This document shows positions 20,021 through 28,330 of a stretch of DNA of 64,000 bases, piece by piece. Under the pieces are notes generated by a model. It was not told the DNA's origin and made no database searches. It saw only the letters and a list, made by a program, of their open reading frames with translations. Numbering within the stretch: the stretch's first letter is position 1; every line of letters begins with the position of its first letter. Position numbers and translations under genes: made by a program. The stretch spans positions 186,001-250,000 of the forward strand of contig NZ_JAMQON010000001.1 in NCBI RefSeq assembly GCF_031624395.1. The letters are read 5' to 3'. This DNA is from Halomicroarcula saliterrae. Lineage in GTDB: Archaea; Halobacteriota; Halobacteria; Halobacteriales; Haloarculaceae.

Positions 20021-20350
20021 ATGCCGCCGAAATCCTGTTATCCGGACAAGGCACCCGTCGTCGACCAGCTGCTAGACACTCTCTGTCACGCCATACGGCG
20101 CGAGGTAATACACTACTTCGAGAACTGCACCGGGTCGGAGACGGCGTCGCTGGCCGACCTGGCCGAACGGCTCACCAGCCGCGTTCCGTCCGCGACCGAC
20201 CAGTCGATACGGGTCGAACTCAGTCACGTCCATCTCCCGAAACTCAGTCAGCGAGGCTGGCTCGACTACGACGGAGACACCGGGCACATCGAGTATCACG
20301 GGCACGCGGATGCGAAACAGTTGCTGGGTGAGGTACGTACCGTCTTCTGA
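20021..20350 (+). CDS. Haloarchaeal winged-helix DNA-binding protein (DUF7344-like)
   Basis: A 109-aa cytosolic protein. It has the pattern VDQLLDTLCHAIRREVIHYFEN, then SLADLAERL, then a VELSHVHLPKLSQRGWLDYD recognition region and a short wing. This is the usual order of the haloarchaeal DUF7344 winged-helix regulators. The start is the ATG at 20021 with a TATA box 30 bases upstream. It is divergent from purNH (gap 125 bases) and could regulate it, but this is only positional. Confidence 0.75.
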   Translation: MPPKSCYPDKAPVVDQLLDTLCHAIRREVIHYFENCTGSETASLADLAERLTSRVPSATDQSIRVELSHVHLPKLSQRGWLDYDGDTGHIEYHGHADAKQLLGEVRTVF

Positions 20351-20419
20351 CTCGGCAGACGGCCCGGCGGGCGGTACACAGTCCGATGTCCATTAGTAGC
20401 GCGGCGACCACTCGCCGGT

Positions 20420-20968
20420 ATGTCGAAGCTTCGCTGTCAGCGCGCTGGACTGGTCGGCGCCGCCGGCGGACTCGTGTGGCTCGCGTGGGCCGTCGCGCTC
20501 GGTCTGACCGGTCGCGAGAGCGACGCGGTCCTGACCGTCGTGGCTCTCTCGACTGTGGCCCTCGTCGTCGGGCACTACGCCGTCGAGAGCTTCTACGGGG
20601 CGCGCATGAAGCGGCCCGGTACCGCCGGCGCGTGGCTCGGTGCCATCGGCGGGGTCGTCTTCGCGCTCGGACAGGGCCTCCGTGTGGCGACTGGCGGCGG
20701 CGAGATCGTCGTCGGTCTCGGTGTGCTCGCCTTCGTCAGCGGCTCCCTGCTGGTCAGTGTCGGCCTCGTCAGGACCCGTATCCAGCCGCCGTGGCTCGGG
20801 GTCGTGCTCCTCGTGGGGACGCTCCTCTTTCTCGGGTTCGACATCTCGCCGTGGGCCGCGGTGCCCTACGGCCTGGCCTGGGTGGCACTCGGCGGGGACC
20901 TCTACCGCTACGACCCGCCGGACGGCCGGTTCGGGGAGGCGAGCGGCGACTACGGGTGGCTCTCCTGA
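20420..20968 (+). CDS. Multi-pass membrane protein, unknown function
   Basis: A 182-aa protein with five to six predicted helices (GLVGAAGGLVWLAWAVALGL, VLTVVALSTVALVVGHYAV, WLGAIGGVVFALGQGL, VVGLGVLAFVSGSLLVSVGL, WLGVVLLVGTLLFLGF). The short C-terminus (GGDLYRYDPPDGRFGE) is cytosolic-like. No residues suggest transport or catalysis. It lies between the wHTH gene and the DsrE-like gene, all on plus, with 50-70 base spacers. Confidence 0.65.
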   Translation: MSKLRCQRAGLVGAAGGLVWLAWAVALGLTGRESDAVLTVVALSTVALVVGHYAVESFYGARMKRPGTAGAWLGAIGGVVFALGQGLRVATGGGEIVVGLGVLAFVSGSLLVSVGLVRTRIQPPWLGVVLLVGTLLFLGFDISPWAAVPYGLAWVALGGDLYRYDPPDGRFGEASGDYGWLS

Positions 20969-21020
20969 GCCGACGCACACCGCCCGTGGCTATTTGTCGG
21001 TTCCGCCGAGAACAAGAGCC

Positions 21021-21380
21021 ATGAGCAGCCACAGTTCGATTCTGGTACACGTCTCCGCCGACGATATCGGCGACTGGCAGATGGCGCTGCGGAACCTCGC
21101 GAACCTCGTCAACGACGACTCCGTCGAGACGCCGCCGGAGCTGATGGAAGTCGTCGTCAACGGGCCCGGGGTCCGCTTTCTCCTCGGAACCAGCCCCGAG
21201 GCCGCGAAGGTGACGCGGATGGCGGAGGCGGGCGTCGAAATCGCCGCCTGTGCGAACTCGCTGGACCGATTTGGCCACGCCCCACAGGAGCTCGCGACCG
21301 GCGTGACGACCGTCAGGTCCGGCGTGGCCGAGGTCGTGCGCGTCCAGCAGCGGGGCGACACCTATCTGAAGCTGCCCTAA
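21021..21380 (+). CDS. DsrE/DsrF-like family protein
   Basis: A 119-aa protein with the DsrE fold pattern: ILVHVSADDIGDWQMALRNL, VVVNGPGVRFLL, and MAEAGVEIAACANSL in which the conserved cysteine position (Cys near 79) is kept. DsrE-type proteins relay sulfur or act as small oligomeric regulators. With no partner sulfur-transfer genes nearby, the substrate is unknown. The ATG start is preceded by an ordinary spacer after the membrane-protein gene. Confidence 0.75.
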   Translation: MSSHSSILVHVSADDIGDWQMALRNLANLVNDDSVETPPELMEVVVNGPGVRFLLGTSPEAAKVTRMAEAGVEIAACANSLDRFGHAPQELATGVTTVRSGVAEVVRVQQRGDTYLKLP

Positions 21381-21422
21381 CGGGGACACTACCGACTGAT
21401 AGTGATTCGCGTAGCGATTTAC

Positions 21423-21455
21423 CGGTATGCACCGACCCCAGGGTCGGTGCTACCG
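21423..21455. promoter_or_regulatory. Strong hairpin between the DsrE-like gene and purB
   Basis: GCACCGACCC and GGGTCGGTGC form a perfect 10-bp stem with a two-base loop. Outside it, CGGTA and TACCG add five more pairs across a single bulged T. No T-run follows on either strand, so it is not a classical terminator. It lies about 135 bases before the purB start. Confidence 0.6.
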
Positions 21456-21588
21456 TCCATAATCTACGATAATCACTGTGATACATCTCGGAAACAGCCG
21501 CCACGGATACGCTCGCGGACGTGTTTTCCACCGTCCCGCCGGCAGTGTGAGTCGACACGCTTTTTCGGGTCTCCGGCAACTCTCCGGT

Positions 21589-22971
21589 ATGACTGACAGA
21601 GGGCCACTCGCCGCCGTCTCGCCGCTGGACGGCCGGTACGCCCGCTACACCGAGCCGCTCGTCCCGTACGCCAGCGAGCGGGCGCTCATGCGCGCCCGCG
21701 TCGAAGTCGAAGTGGAGTATCTCCTCGCGCTGGCCGACCTCGACGCCACGCCGCTGACCGTCTCCGACGACCAGCGAGCCGCGCTTCGCGACCTGTACGA
21801 CGCTTTCGACGACGAGGACGCGAGCGTCGTCAAGCGACTGGAGACGGAGGGGTACGGCGAGTACTCGGCAACGAACCACGACGTGAAAGCCATCGAGTAC
21901 TTCATCCGTCTGGGGATGCCCGACGGGCTGGACGCCGACCACTGGATTCACTTCGGGCTCACGAGCGAGGACGTGAACAACCTCGCTCACCGCCTGCTGG
22001 TCAAACCCGCCGCCGAGGACGTGCTGGTGCCCGAACTCCGCGCCATCAGGGACACGCTGGTCGAGATGGCCCACGACTACGGCGACCTGGCGATGCTCGC
22101 CCGGACCCACGGCCAGCCCGCGACGCCGACGACCTTCGGCAAGGAGATGGCCGTCTACGCCTCACGGCTCGGACAGGCCATCGCGCGAATCGAGCGCGCG
22201 GCCGACGCCCTCTCCGGGAAACTCGCTGGCGCCTCGGGGACCTACGCGGCCCATCACGCCGCCTACCCGGACGTCGACTGGCCCGCCTTCGCCCGCGAGT
22301 TCGTCGCCTCGCTCGGGCTGGACCACGAACCGCTGACGACGCAGGTCAACCCCTGTGACGACCTCGAAGTCCTCTTCGATGCGGTGCGGGGCGCGAACAA
22401 CGTCCTGCTGGATATGGACCGGGACATGTGGCTCTACGTCTCCGACCGCTACCTCGGGCAACAGACCGTCGAGGGCGAGACCGGCTCCTCGACGATGCCA
22501 CACAAGGTCAATCCCATCGACTTCGAGAACAGCGAGGGGAACCTCTCGAAGGCGAACTCGGACCTCGTCTTCCTTGGCGATTACGTCACCAACTCCCGGC
22601 TCCAGCGGGACCTCTCGGACTCGACGGTCAAGCGAAACGTCGGTTCGGCCTTTGCCTACTGTCTCATCGCGTACGGGAAGTGCCAGAACGGGCTGGCGAA
22701 GGTCGTCCCGAACGAGCAGGTGATGGCCGAGGAACTGGCCGACACGCCCGAGATAATCGGCGAGGCCGTCCAGACTATCCTGCGGCGCGAGGGCCACGAC
22801 GACGCCTACGAACAGGTCAAGAAGGCCACGCGGGGCAAGGACGTGACTATCGAGGACTTCCGTGCGATGTTCGCGGAGCTGGACGTGAGCGACGACGTGC
22901 GGGCGGAGCTCGACGCGCTGACGCCTGCGGGATACACCGGTCTCGCGGCGCAGCTGGCGGAGCAAGCGTAG
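21589..22971 (+). CDS. purB: Adenylosuccinate lyase
   Basis: A 460-aa enzyme that removes fumarate from SAICAR and from adenylosuccinate in purine synthesis. Family motifs are VSPLDGRYARYTEPL (N-terminus), TSEDVNNLAHRL, ARTHGQPATPTTFGKE and the signature GSSTMPHKVNP containing the mobile catalytic loop. Length is typical. The ATG at 21589 begins the conserved part; the frame is open further upstream without homology. It lies 1.7 kb from purNH on the opposite strand. Confidence 0.96.
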   Translation: MTDRGPLAAVSPLDGRYARYTEPLVPYASERALMRARVEVEVEYLLALADLDATPLTVSDDQRAALRDLYDAFDDEDASVVKRLETEGYGEYSATNHDVKAIEYFIRLGMPDGLDADHWIHFGLTSEDVNNLAHRLLVKPAAEDVLVPELRAIRDTLVEMAHDYGDLAMLARTHGQPATPTTFGKEMAVYASRLGQAIARIERAADALSGKLAGASGTYAAHHAAYPDVDWPAFAREFVASLGLDHEPLTTQVNPCDDLEVLFDAVRGANNVLLDMDRDMWLYVSDRYLGQQTVEGETGSSTMPHKVNPIDFENSEGNLSKANSDLVFLGDYVTNSRLQRDLSDSTVKRNVGSAFAYCLIAYGKCQNGLAKVVPNEQVMAEELADTPEIIGEAVQTILRREGHDDAYEQVKKATRGKDVTIEDFRAMFAELDVSDDVRAELDALTPAGYTGLAAQLAEQA

Positions 22972-23041
22972 CCGTGTGTCAACACTAACGTCGCTTCGTC
23001 GAACCGCCCTACTCGCAGCTGGGCCCCGACGGACCGGCCGC

Positions 23042-23266
23042 TCACTCGACAGACGGTTCGAGCGAAACGTCGCCGTCGCTGCTGACAGTCACCTCGTAGC
23101 CCTGGTACTCGAAGGTGACGTGGCCGGTCGTGTCACGGAAGAGTCGGTCGAGCGCGTCACCGTCGAGCGCGTCGAACAGCGGCTCCCTGAGTGCTGCCGG
23201 CTCGATACCTTCTGAACGCGCCACGGCCAGGACGACCGCCCGCTCCAAACCCACATTATCTTTCAT
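23042..23266 (-). CDS. HalOD1-type output-domain protein
   Basis: A 74-aa protein (or up to 118 aa if an upstream start is used) matching the short haloarchaeal HalOD1 domain. It has VVLAVARSEGIEPAALREPL, then DALDGDALDRLF and a closing beta-hairpin VTFEYQGYEVTVSSDG. HalOD1 occurs as a free-standing module and as the output part of response regulators. I chose the ATG at 23266, which sits in an AT-rich stretch likely to be the promoter. It is divergent from the MFS remnant. Confidence 0.65.
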   Translation of the reverse strand: MKDNVGLERAVVLAVARSEGIEPAALREPLFDALDGDALDRLFRDTTGHVTFEYQGYEVTVSSDGDVSLEPSVE

Positions 23267-23376
23267 GTTTTTTAGAAATTCGTCATCGTATGAATATCTG
23301 GTCCCAAATTGTTTCGGCCCACTCGAACGGACCGCTAACGCAACTCTCAGGGTTCTTCCGACCAACCGGTCGGTAG

Positions 23377-23625
23377 ATGGTTCTGGACACTGACTCACGC
23401 GTGCTGACGCTGGCGTTCGCCCGCATGGCCGACGCGCTGGGCAACTTCTTTCTCATCATCGTCCTGCCGCTGTCCATCGCCAGTGGCCGGGTGACTCTCT
23501 CCGGTATCGCCGTCGCGCTCGTGTTCGCCCCGTCGCTGGCGCTCGCGGGTGACCTCGCGGGCGAGCGCGGCTCCGGGACGACTCTCTCGGTCGACGCGGA
23601 CGGGCCGGCCACGCCACAGGACTGA
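23377..23625 (+). pseudogene. Remnant of an MFS transporter gene (internally deleted)
   Basis: The 82-aa frame opens like a haloarchaeal MFS transporter (LTLAFARMADALGNFFLIIVL, first helix). After SIASGRVTLSG it jumps to a segment that resembles a much later MFS region (ALVFAPSLALAGDLAGERGSGT) and ends after 25 more residues. A functional MFS protein has about 400 residues and twelve helices. The likely explanation is deletion of about ten helices, leaving joined N- and C-proximal pieces. It could still be translated as a one- or two-helix peptide. Confidence 0.55.
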
Positions 23626-23674
23626 CACCGGCCCGACCGCAGGGATTAACTCCGGGACAGTCGTATCTGTTGAC

Positions 23675-24295
23675 ATGTTCACGGACCGCACGGACGCCGG
23701 TGAGCAACTCGCCGCGGAGCTCCGTCGGCTGGACCTCGACGCCGATATCGTGCTGGGGATTCCACGCGGCGGGCTCCCTATCGCCCGTCCCGTCGCGGAC
23801 GCCCTCGACGTGCCACTGGACGTGGTCGTGGCGAGCAAGGTCGGCGCGCCGGGGAACCCGGAACTGGCGGTCGCCGCCGTCGCCGACGACGGGACCACGT
23901 GGCGAAACGACTCGCTCATCGGGTCGCTCGACCTGCCGATGGGGTATCTGGAGGACGAAACCGAGCACGAACAGCGGGCCGCCCGGGAGAAGCGCCAGCG
24001 CTACCGCGACGGGCGACCCCCGCTCGACCTCGCCGGCGAGGACGTTCTCATCGTCGACGACGGGCTGGCCACCGGCGCGACGATGTTCGCCTGCGTCCAG
24101 CGCGTCCGTGCGGCCGGCGCCGCGAGCGTCGTCGCCGCGGTCCCGGTCGGCTCGCCCCGGACCGCCGAGGAACTTGACCGCATGGTCGACCGGCTTGTCG
24201 TCCTTGCGACGCCACAGCGGTTCTCCGCGGTCGGACAGTTCTACCGGGACTTCTCGCAGGTCACCGACGAGCAAGCGATGGCGCTACTCGACTAG
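23675..24295 (+). CDS. Phosphoribosyltransferase domain protein
   Basis: A 206-aa protein of the type I PRTase fold. It has the early motif DIVLGIPRGGLPIARPVADAL and the PRPP-binding loop DVLIVDDGLATGATM (about 122-136). Acidic residues at Asp127-Asp128 and the Gly/Thr-rich loop would bind the ribose phosphate. The substrate base is unknown. Such proteins are often annotated as predicted phosphoribosyltransferases, sometimes fused to hydrolases. The start is the ATG at 23675. It ends 12 bases inside the convergent dapE coding region. Confidence 0.82.
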   Translation: MFTDRTDAGEQLAAELRRLDLDADIVLGIPRGGLPIARPVADALDVPLDVVVASKVGAPGNPELAVAAVADDGTTWRNDSLIGSLDLPMGYLEDETEHEQRAAREKRQRYRDGRPPLDLAGEDVLIVDDGLATGATMFACVQRVRAAGAASVVAAVPVGSPRTAEELDRMVDRLVVLATPQRFSAVGQFYRDFSQVTDEQAMALLD

Positions 24296-25489
24296 CCGCG
24301 CGACGGTCTCACGCACCGCGCGGGCGGCGGTGCGGACCTCGGAGAGCCGGACGTACTCGCGTTTCGAGTGGGCGACCGCGCCGACCTCGTCCGTCAGGAC
24401 GCCCGGGCCGAAGACGACGGTCGGCCCGTGGGGCGCGAAGTAGGAGGCCTCCGTCGCGGCCTCGAAGGGCCGGACGGCGCCGCCGCTTGCGGCCCCCAGT
24501 AGCTGCACCAGCTCGGCGTCCTCGTCCGTGGCGAAGGCCTCGGGGAAGGGCGTGTCGGGGCGGATGAGCGCCACGTCCAGCGACATCGACCCGGGGAGCC
24601 ACTGGGAGAGGTGCGTTTCGAGGGCCCCACAGAACTCCTCGCTGGTCTCCGGCGGCACCGAGCGCCGGTCGAACGTGATGGTACACTCGGCGGGTATCTG
24701 GTTGGTCGCCTCCCCGCCCTCGACCATGGAGGGTGTCAGGATGGGGCGACCCAGCGTCTCGTGGTCGTCGGGGCCCTTGGTTTCGTCGTAGCTCTCCATC
24801 GCCTGCAGAATCGGGGCAGCCGCCCGGACGGCGTTCAGGCCGCTGCCCGGGTCCGCGGCGTGGGCGCTCTCGCCGTGAATCGTCACTGTCCCCTCGAACT
24901 GCCCCTTCGCGGCGGTACAGACGTCGAGCCCGGTCGGCTCGCCGACGATGTAGCCGTCGGCGTCGATGGTCTCGGCGAGGTGTGCGCCGCCGGTCTGGGT
25001 CGTCTCCTCGTCGATGGACACCGCGAGGGTCACCGCGCCCGCGTCCGGCTCGACGGTGAGGAAGGCGTCGAGCAGCGCCGCGAGGGGTCCCTTCGCGTCA
25101 CACGACCCCCGGCCACAGACGACGTCGCCGGTGAGTCCGTCGCTGTCTCGCGGTTGTGCCGCCTGGCTGTCCGAGGCGCTTCGCGCCGGGCCGGTCCCGT
25201 CGATCCGCTCGTCGCCCGGGGGCTGCTCGCGGCGCTCGTAGGGGAGGTGGGGCGGCACCGTGTCGATGTGGGTGTTCAGGACCAGGTGGGTCCCGTCGGC
25301 GGCGGCCGCGGCGTCGGGGTCGCTCGCGCCGACGGTGGCGACGACGTTGCCGAGGTCGTCGACCGACGGGGTCACGCCCGCACGGTCCAGCGTCGCCACG
25401 AGGAGGTCACGCATCGGTCCCACGTCCGCTGTCGAGTCTGTCTCGACGGCCGTCCGGTGAAACGCCGTCAGGTCGAAGCCGACGCTCAT
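24284..25489 (-). CDS. dapE: M20 peptidase, probable succinyl-diaminopimelate desuccinylase
   Basis: A 401-aa zinc hydrolase of the M20 (ArgE/DapE/ACY1) family. Metal and catalytic residues are seen in LNTHIDTVPP (His, Asp), CGRGSCDAKGPLAA (Asp), SIDEETTQTGG (Glu-Glu) and VFGPGVLTDEVGAVAHSKREY (C-terminal His). The dimerisation-lid part is GQFEGTVTIHGESAHAADPG. The position directly after lysA, with a four-base ATGA overlap, supports DapE rather than ArgE. A non-conserved 35-residue insertion (GDERIDGTGPARSASDSQ and onwards) lies between the first His and the bridging Asp. Confidence 0.85.
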   Translation of the reverse strand: MSVGFDLTAFHRTAVETDSTADVGPMRDLLVATLDRAGVTPSVDDLGNVVATVGASDPDAAAAADGTHLVLNTHIDTVPPHLPYERREQPPGDERIDGTGPARSASDSQAAQPRDSDGLTGDVVCGRGSCDAKGPLAALLDAFLTVEPDAGAVTLAVSIDEETTQTGGAHLAETIDADGYIVGEPTGLDVCTAAKGQFEGTVTIHGESAHAADPGSGLNAVRAAAPILQAMESYDETKGPDDHETLGRPILTPSMVEGGEATNQIPAECTITFDRRSVPPETSEEFCGALETHLSQWLPGSMSLDVALIRPDTPFPEAFATDEDAELVQLLGAASGGAVRPFEAATEASYFAPHGPTVVFGPGVLTDEVGAVAHSKREYVRLSEVRTAARAVRETVARLVE

Positions 25490-26721
25490 CGTTCCATGCG
25501 GGTCACGTCGGCCAGCGTCTCCCGCTCGCGGACGACGCGGCTCTCGTCGCCCTCGATGGCGACCTCCGCGGGCCGGGGCTGGGAGTGGAACTGGTTCGCC
25601 AGCTCGTAGCCGTAGGCGCCGGCGTTGCCGATGGCCAGCAGGTCCTCCCGTTCCGGGCGGGCGATCGGCCGGTCGGTACAGAACACGTCGGCGCTCGTAC
25701 AGCAGGGGCCGCCCACGGAGACCGGCTCCGCCTCCCGGTCGGGGGCCGTGACGTTCCGAATCGGGTGGTAGGAGCCGAACATCGCCGGGCGGATGAGCGT
25801 CGCCAGCGACGCGTCGACGCCGACGACGGTGGCCGCGGGGGCCTCCTTGACCGTGTTGACCTCGCTGAGGATGAGCTCCGCGTCGGCGACCACGTAGCGG
25901 CCGGGTTCGAGCTTTATCTGGGCGTCCAGTCCGCCGACGGCGTCGCGGACCTTCTCGCCGACGACGTCCATCTCCAGTGGCGCCTCGTCCTCGCGGTAGG
26001 GCACGCCGAAGCCACCGCCGAAGTCCACGAAGTCCAGCGGTGTCACGCCGGTCTCGACCGTGCGCCCCATCTCCGCGACCTTCCCGATGGCGCGACAGTG
26101 GTCGTCGAGGTCGTCGTGCAAGACGCCGCTGCCGGCGTGGGCGTGGATGCCCACGAGGTCGAAGCGGTCGGCCACGTCTTCGGCCACCTCGGGCACCTGC
26201 TCGTATGGGATGCCGAACTTGGCGTCCTTCCCCGTGGCAACCTTCTCGTGGTGGCCGGTGCCGATACCGGGATTGATGCGGACCGCCACGCGGCCGTCGT
26301 ACCCCCGTTCTTCGAGGCGGTCGAAGGTGTCGCGCGCGCCGCCGGTGATAGTGAGGCCGGGGTTCTCCCCGGCCAGCTCGACGGCGTAGTCGAGGTCCGC
26401 GTCCGGCGGGTTCACGGCGGTGTACTGGAGCGTGCTCGGGTCCGCGCCGGCCTGCACTGCCCGCTGGAGTTCGCCGGCGGCGGCACACTCGATGTCCGCG
26501 CCCGTCTCCAGCAGCGTTTCGAGCACGGCGCGGCCGGTGTGGGCCTTCGCGGCGTACATGACGTGGGCGTCGGGAAACGCCGACGCGAAGCGCTCGTAGT
26601 TCCGTGCGACCCGGTCCAGGTCGACGACGTACAGCGGCGTCCCGTGGTCGGCCGCCAGCCGACCGAGCCGGTCGTGGTCCCAGTCCGCGAGGCGACGGAC
26701 CGGCGGCGAGTCCTGACTCAT
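25486..26721 (-). CDS. lysA: Diaminopimelate decarboxylase
   Basis: A 411-aa PLP enzyme that makes lysine from meso-diaminopimelate. The PLP lysine is in MYAAKAHTGR (about 60). HAHAGSGV, GGGFGVPY, EPGRYVVADAEL and the C-terminal GAYGYELANQF (with GPCCTSADVF) follow as in alanine-racemase-fold decarboxylases. The ATG at 26721 is preferred; upstream in-frame codons give a non-homologous extension. Its stop overlaps the dapE start by four bases, so the two are co-translated. Confidence 0.94.
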   Translation of the reverse strand: MSQDSPPVRRLADWDHDRLGRLAADHGTPLYVVDLDRVARNYERFASAFPDAHVMYAAKAHTGRAVLETLLETGADIECAAAGELQRAVQAGADPSTLQYTAVNPPDADLDYAVELAGENPGLTITGGARDTFDRLEERGYDGRVAVRINPGIGTGHHEKVATGKDAKFGIPYEQVPEVAEDVADRFDLVGIHAHAGSGVLHDDLDDHCRAIGKVAEMGRTVETGVTPLDFVDFGGGFGVPYREDEAPLEMDVVGEKVRDAVGGLDAQIKLEPGRYVVADAELILSEVNTVKEAPAATVVGVDASLATLIRPAMFGSYHPIRNVTAPDREAEPVSVGGPCCTSADVFCTDRPIARPEREDLLAIGNAGAYGYELANQFHSQPRPAEVAIEGDESRVVRERETLADVTRMER

Positions 26722-26903
26722 TGGCCCAACAACAGCGGTGGCGGCTAACAAGCGTTCCGTTTCGGGCGACGCTGTCCGCGCGGCCGTCTGCTCTCTCCCG
26801 GGAACGGCCACGCTAATCGGGCTGACGGGACCGACCCGCACCCAAACCTATTTTTGCTCCAACAATAGACTCTCCGAACGAACGGGGTGGTACCAGATAT
26901 ATC

Positions 26904-28247
26904 ATGCAACCGGACATCCCACGACGGCCGCCGCTGGAACTCGTCAAGCAGAGGAGCCTCTGGGTCGTCGAGGACTACCGCAAGGGGTCGCGGACGGGCA
27001 AGACACACGCCACGCTCGACTCCCGACTGAGCGCACTGCGATACGCGAAATCGAAGATGGAGGCCGACCGCCACCCGTGTCTCGTCCGCTGGGACACGCC
27101 CCGCAGCGTCGGCGGGCTCTACTGGAATCCGCTGTTTGACTGCCTCACAGTCAGACGCGACGACCTGGTCGGCGGGTGGACCGTCGTCCCGCAGGCGGGG
27201 ACCTGTGCGATGACCGCCGCCGAGTCGCGCGAGGCGGCCGCGGACCGCGCCAAGAAGCTCCAGCGACTGTACGACTTCAAACAGCTGCGCGTCTACGACG
27301 GCCGGGACGAGGAGTACGAGGCGCGCGACCACCGCTTTCTGCGCAACGACATCACGCGGTCGGGCGTTCGCTTCGACGCGGAGGCGGTCGCCGAGCCCGC
27401 GGCACCGGACGAACCCGACCCCGGGACGGCGTCGGCAGCCGAACCGGCGGGTCCCTCGGACGTCGGAACGGTCGGACCCGCCAGCCCGGGTCAGCTCGGG
27501 GCCTCCGTCCCCGACGTGACGCAGGTCGAGTTCACCGACACCGACGGCGCGGTCCATCTGTACTCGACGCCCTGGAGCGGCGGCACTCGGGCCCAGATTG
27601 TCACAGTCTCGCGGAAGCACGCGACCGACGACGGCGTCCCCGAGGCCTTCGCTGGTGTGTTCGAGCGCTGGCAGGCTCACGACGATGCGCCCCACGTGGC
27701 CTCCATCTACGAGTCCGGCACCGACCCCACGTCGTGGGTCGCCTACCGAGTCGGTCGGCACACGCTCGCCGATATCGGGACCGAGCTGCCGGCTCGCTCC
27801 CGGCTGGAGATTCTCGGCCACGTCGCCGACGCCGTCGGGACGGTCACCGCCGGCTCTGCGCCGACCTGTGGCGTCTCCCCCGATACCATCCACCTGCTGG
27901 AATCCGACGGGAGCCGCCGCGCCACGGTCGCGGACTGGGGTATCGAGTGGACCGTTAGAGACGCTCTCGGTCTGGATACCAGCGGCCCCTACACCGCGCC
28001 GGAACAGCTCGACGGCCGACTGACGCCGACGACGCCGGTGTACCAGCTCGGCGCCGTCGCCTACTGGCTCCTCTGTGCGTCGACCCCGCCCGACCGTCCG
28101 TCGCCGGACGTCGGGTCGATTCCGCGTCCGATTCAGGGCATCTCCAAGCGCGTCAAACCCCATCTCGCGCGGGCGCTTCTGGCCGACCCCGACGAGCGGT
28201 TCGACACCGCCGAGGCGTTCTACGGGGCGCTGGTCGACGCGGCGTAG
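26904..28247 (+). CDS. Protein-kinase-like protein lacking the catalytic Asp (putative pseudokinase)
   Basis: A 447-aa protein with two parts. Residues 1-130 are a basic, Trp-rich domain (ELVKQRSLWVVEDYRKGSRT) of no known family, followed by an Ala/Pro-rich linker. Residues about 210-447 follow eukaryotic-like kinase order: PHVASIYESGTDPTSWVAYRV (hinge), GVSPDTIHLLE in place of the HRDxKPxN loop, VADWGIEW in place of DFG, GPYTAPEQLDG (APE), and VYQLGAVAYWLL. The catalytic Asp of HRD is missing, so phosphotransfer is unlikely. It lies between lysA and dapD but on the opposite strand. It is expected to act in signalling as a scaffold. Confidence 0.7.
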   Translation: MQPDIPRRPPLELVKQRSLWVVEDYRKGSRTGKTHATLDSRLSALRYAKSKMEADRHPCLVRWDTPRSVGGLYWNPLFDCLTVRRDDLVGGWTVVPQAGTCAMTAAESREAAADRAKKLQRLYDFKQLRVYDGRDEEYEARDHRFLRNDITRSGVRFDAEAVAEPAAPDEPDPGTASAAEPAGPSDVGTVGPASPGQLGASVPDVTQVEFTDTDGAVHLYSTPWSGGTRAQIVTVSRKHATDDGVPEAFAGVFERWQAHDDAPHVASIYESGTDPTSWVAYRVGRHTLADIGTELPARSRLEILGHVADAVGTVTAGSAPTCGVSPDTIHLLESDGSRRATVADWGIEWTVRDALGLDTSGPYTAPEQLDGRLTPTTPVYQLGAVAYWLLCASTPPDRPSPDVGSIPRPIQGISKRVKPHLARALLADPDERFDTAEAFYGALVDAA

Positions 28248-28272
28248 CGGGATATCGACCCCGCCGCTGCTC

Positions 28273-28330
28273 GCGGGTCGCTCCGCTCCCCGCTCGCAAT
28301 CCGAGACGTCTCGCTTCGCTCGACGTCTCG
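28273..28330. terminator. Two hairpins with the 11-base GAGCGAAGCGA-type loop
   Basis: 28273-28293 is GCGGG, loop TCGCTCCGCTC, CCCGC. 28302-28330 is CGAGACGTC, loop TCGCTTCGCTC, GACGTCTCG, a perfect 9-bp stem. They fill the gap between the convergent kinase-like and dapD genes and end one base before the dapD stop codon. On the dapD transcript the second loop reads GAGCGAAGCGA. The likely role is a bidirectional terminator or 3'-end stabiliser. Confidence 0.6.
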
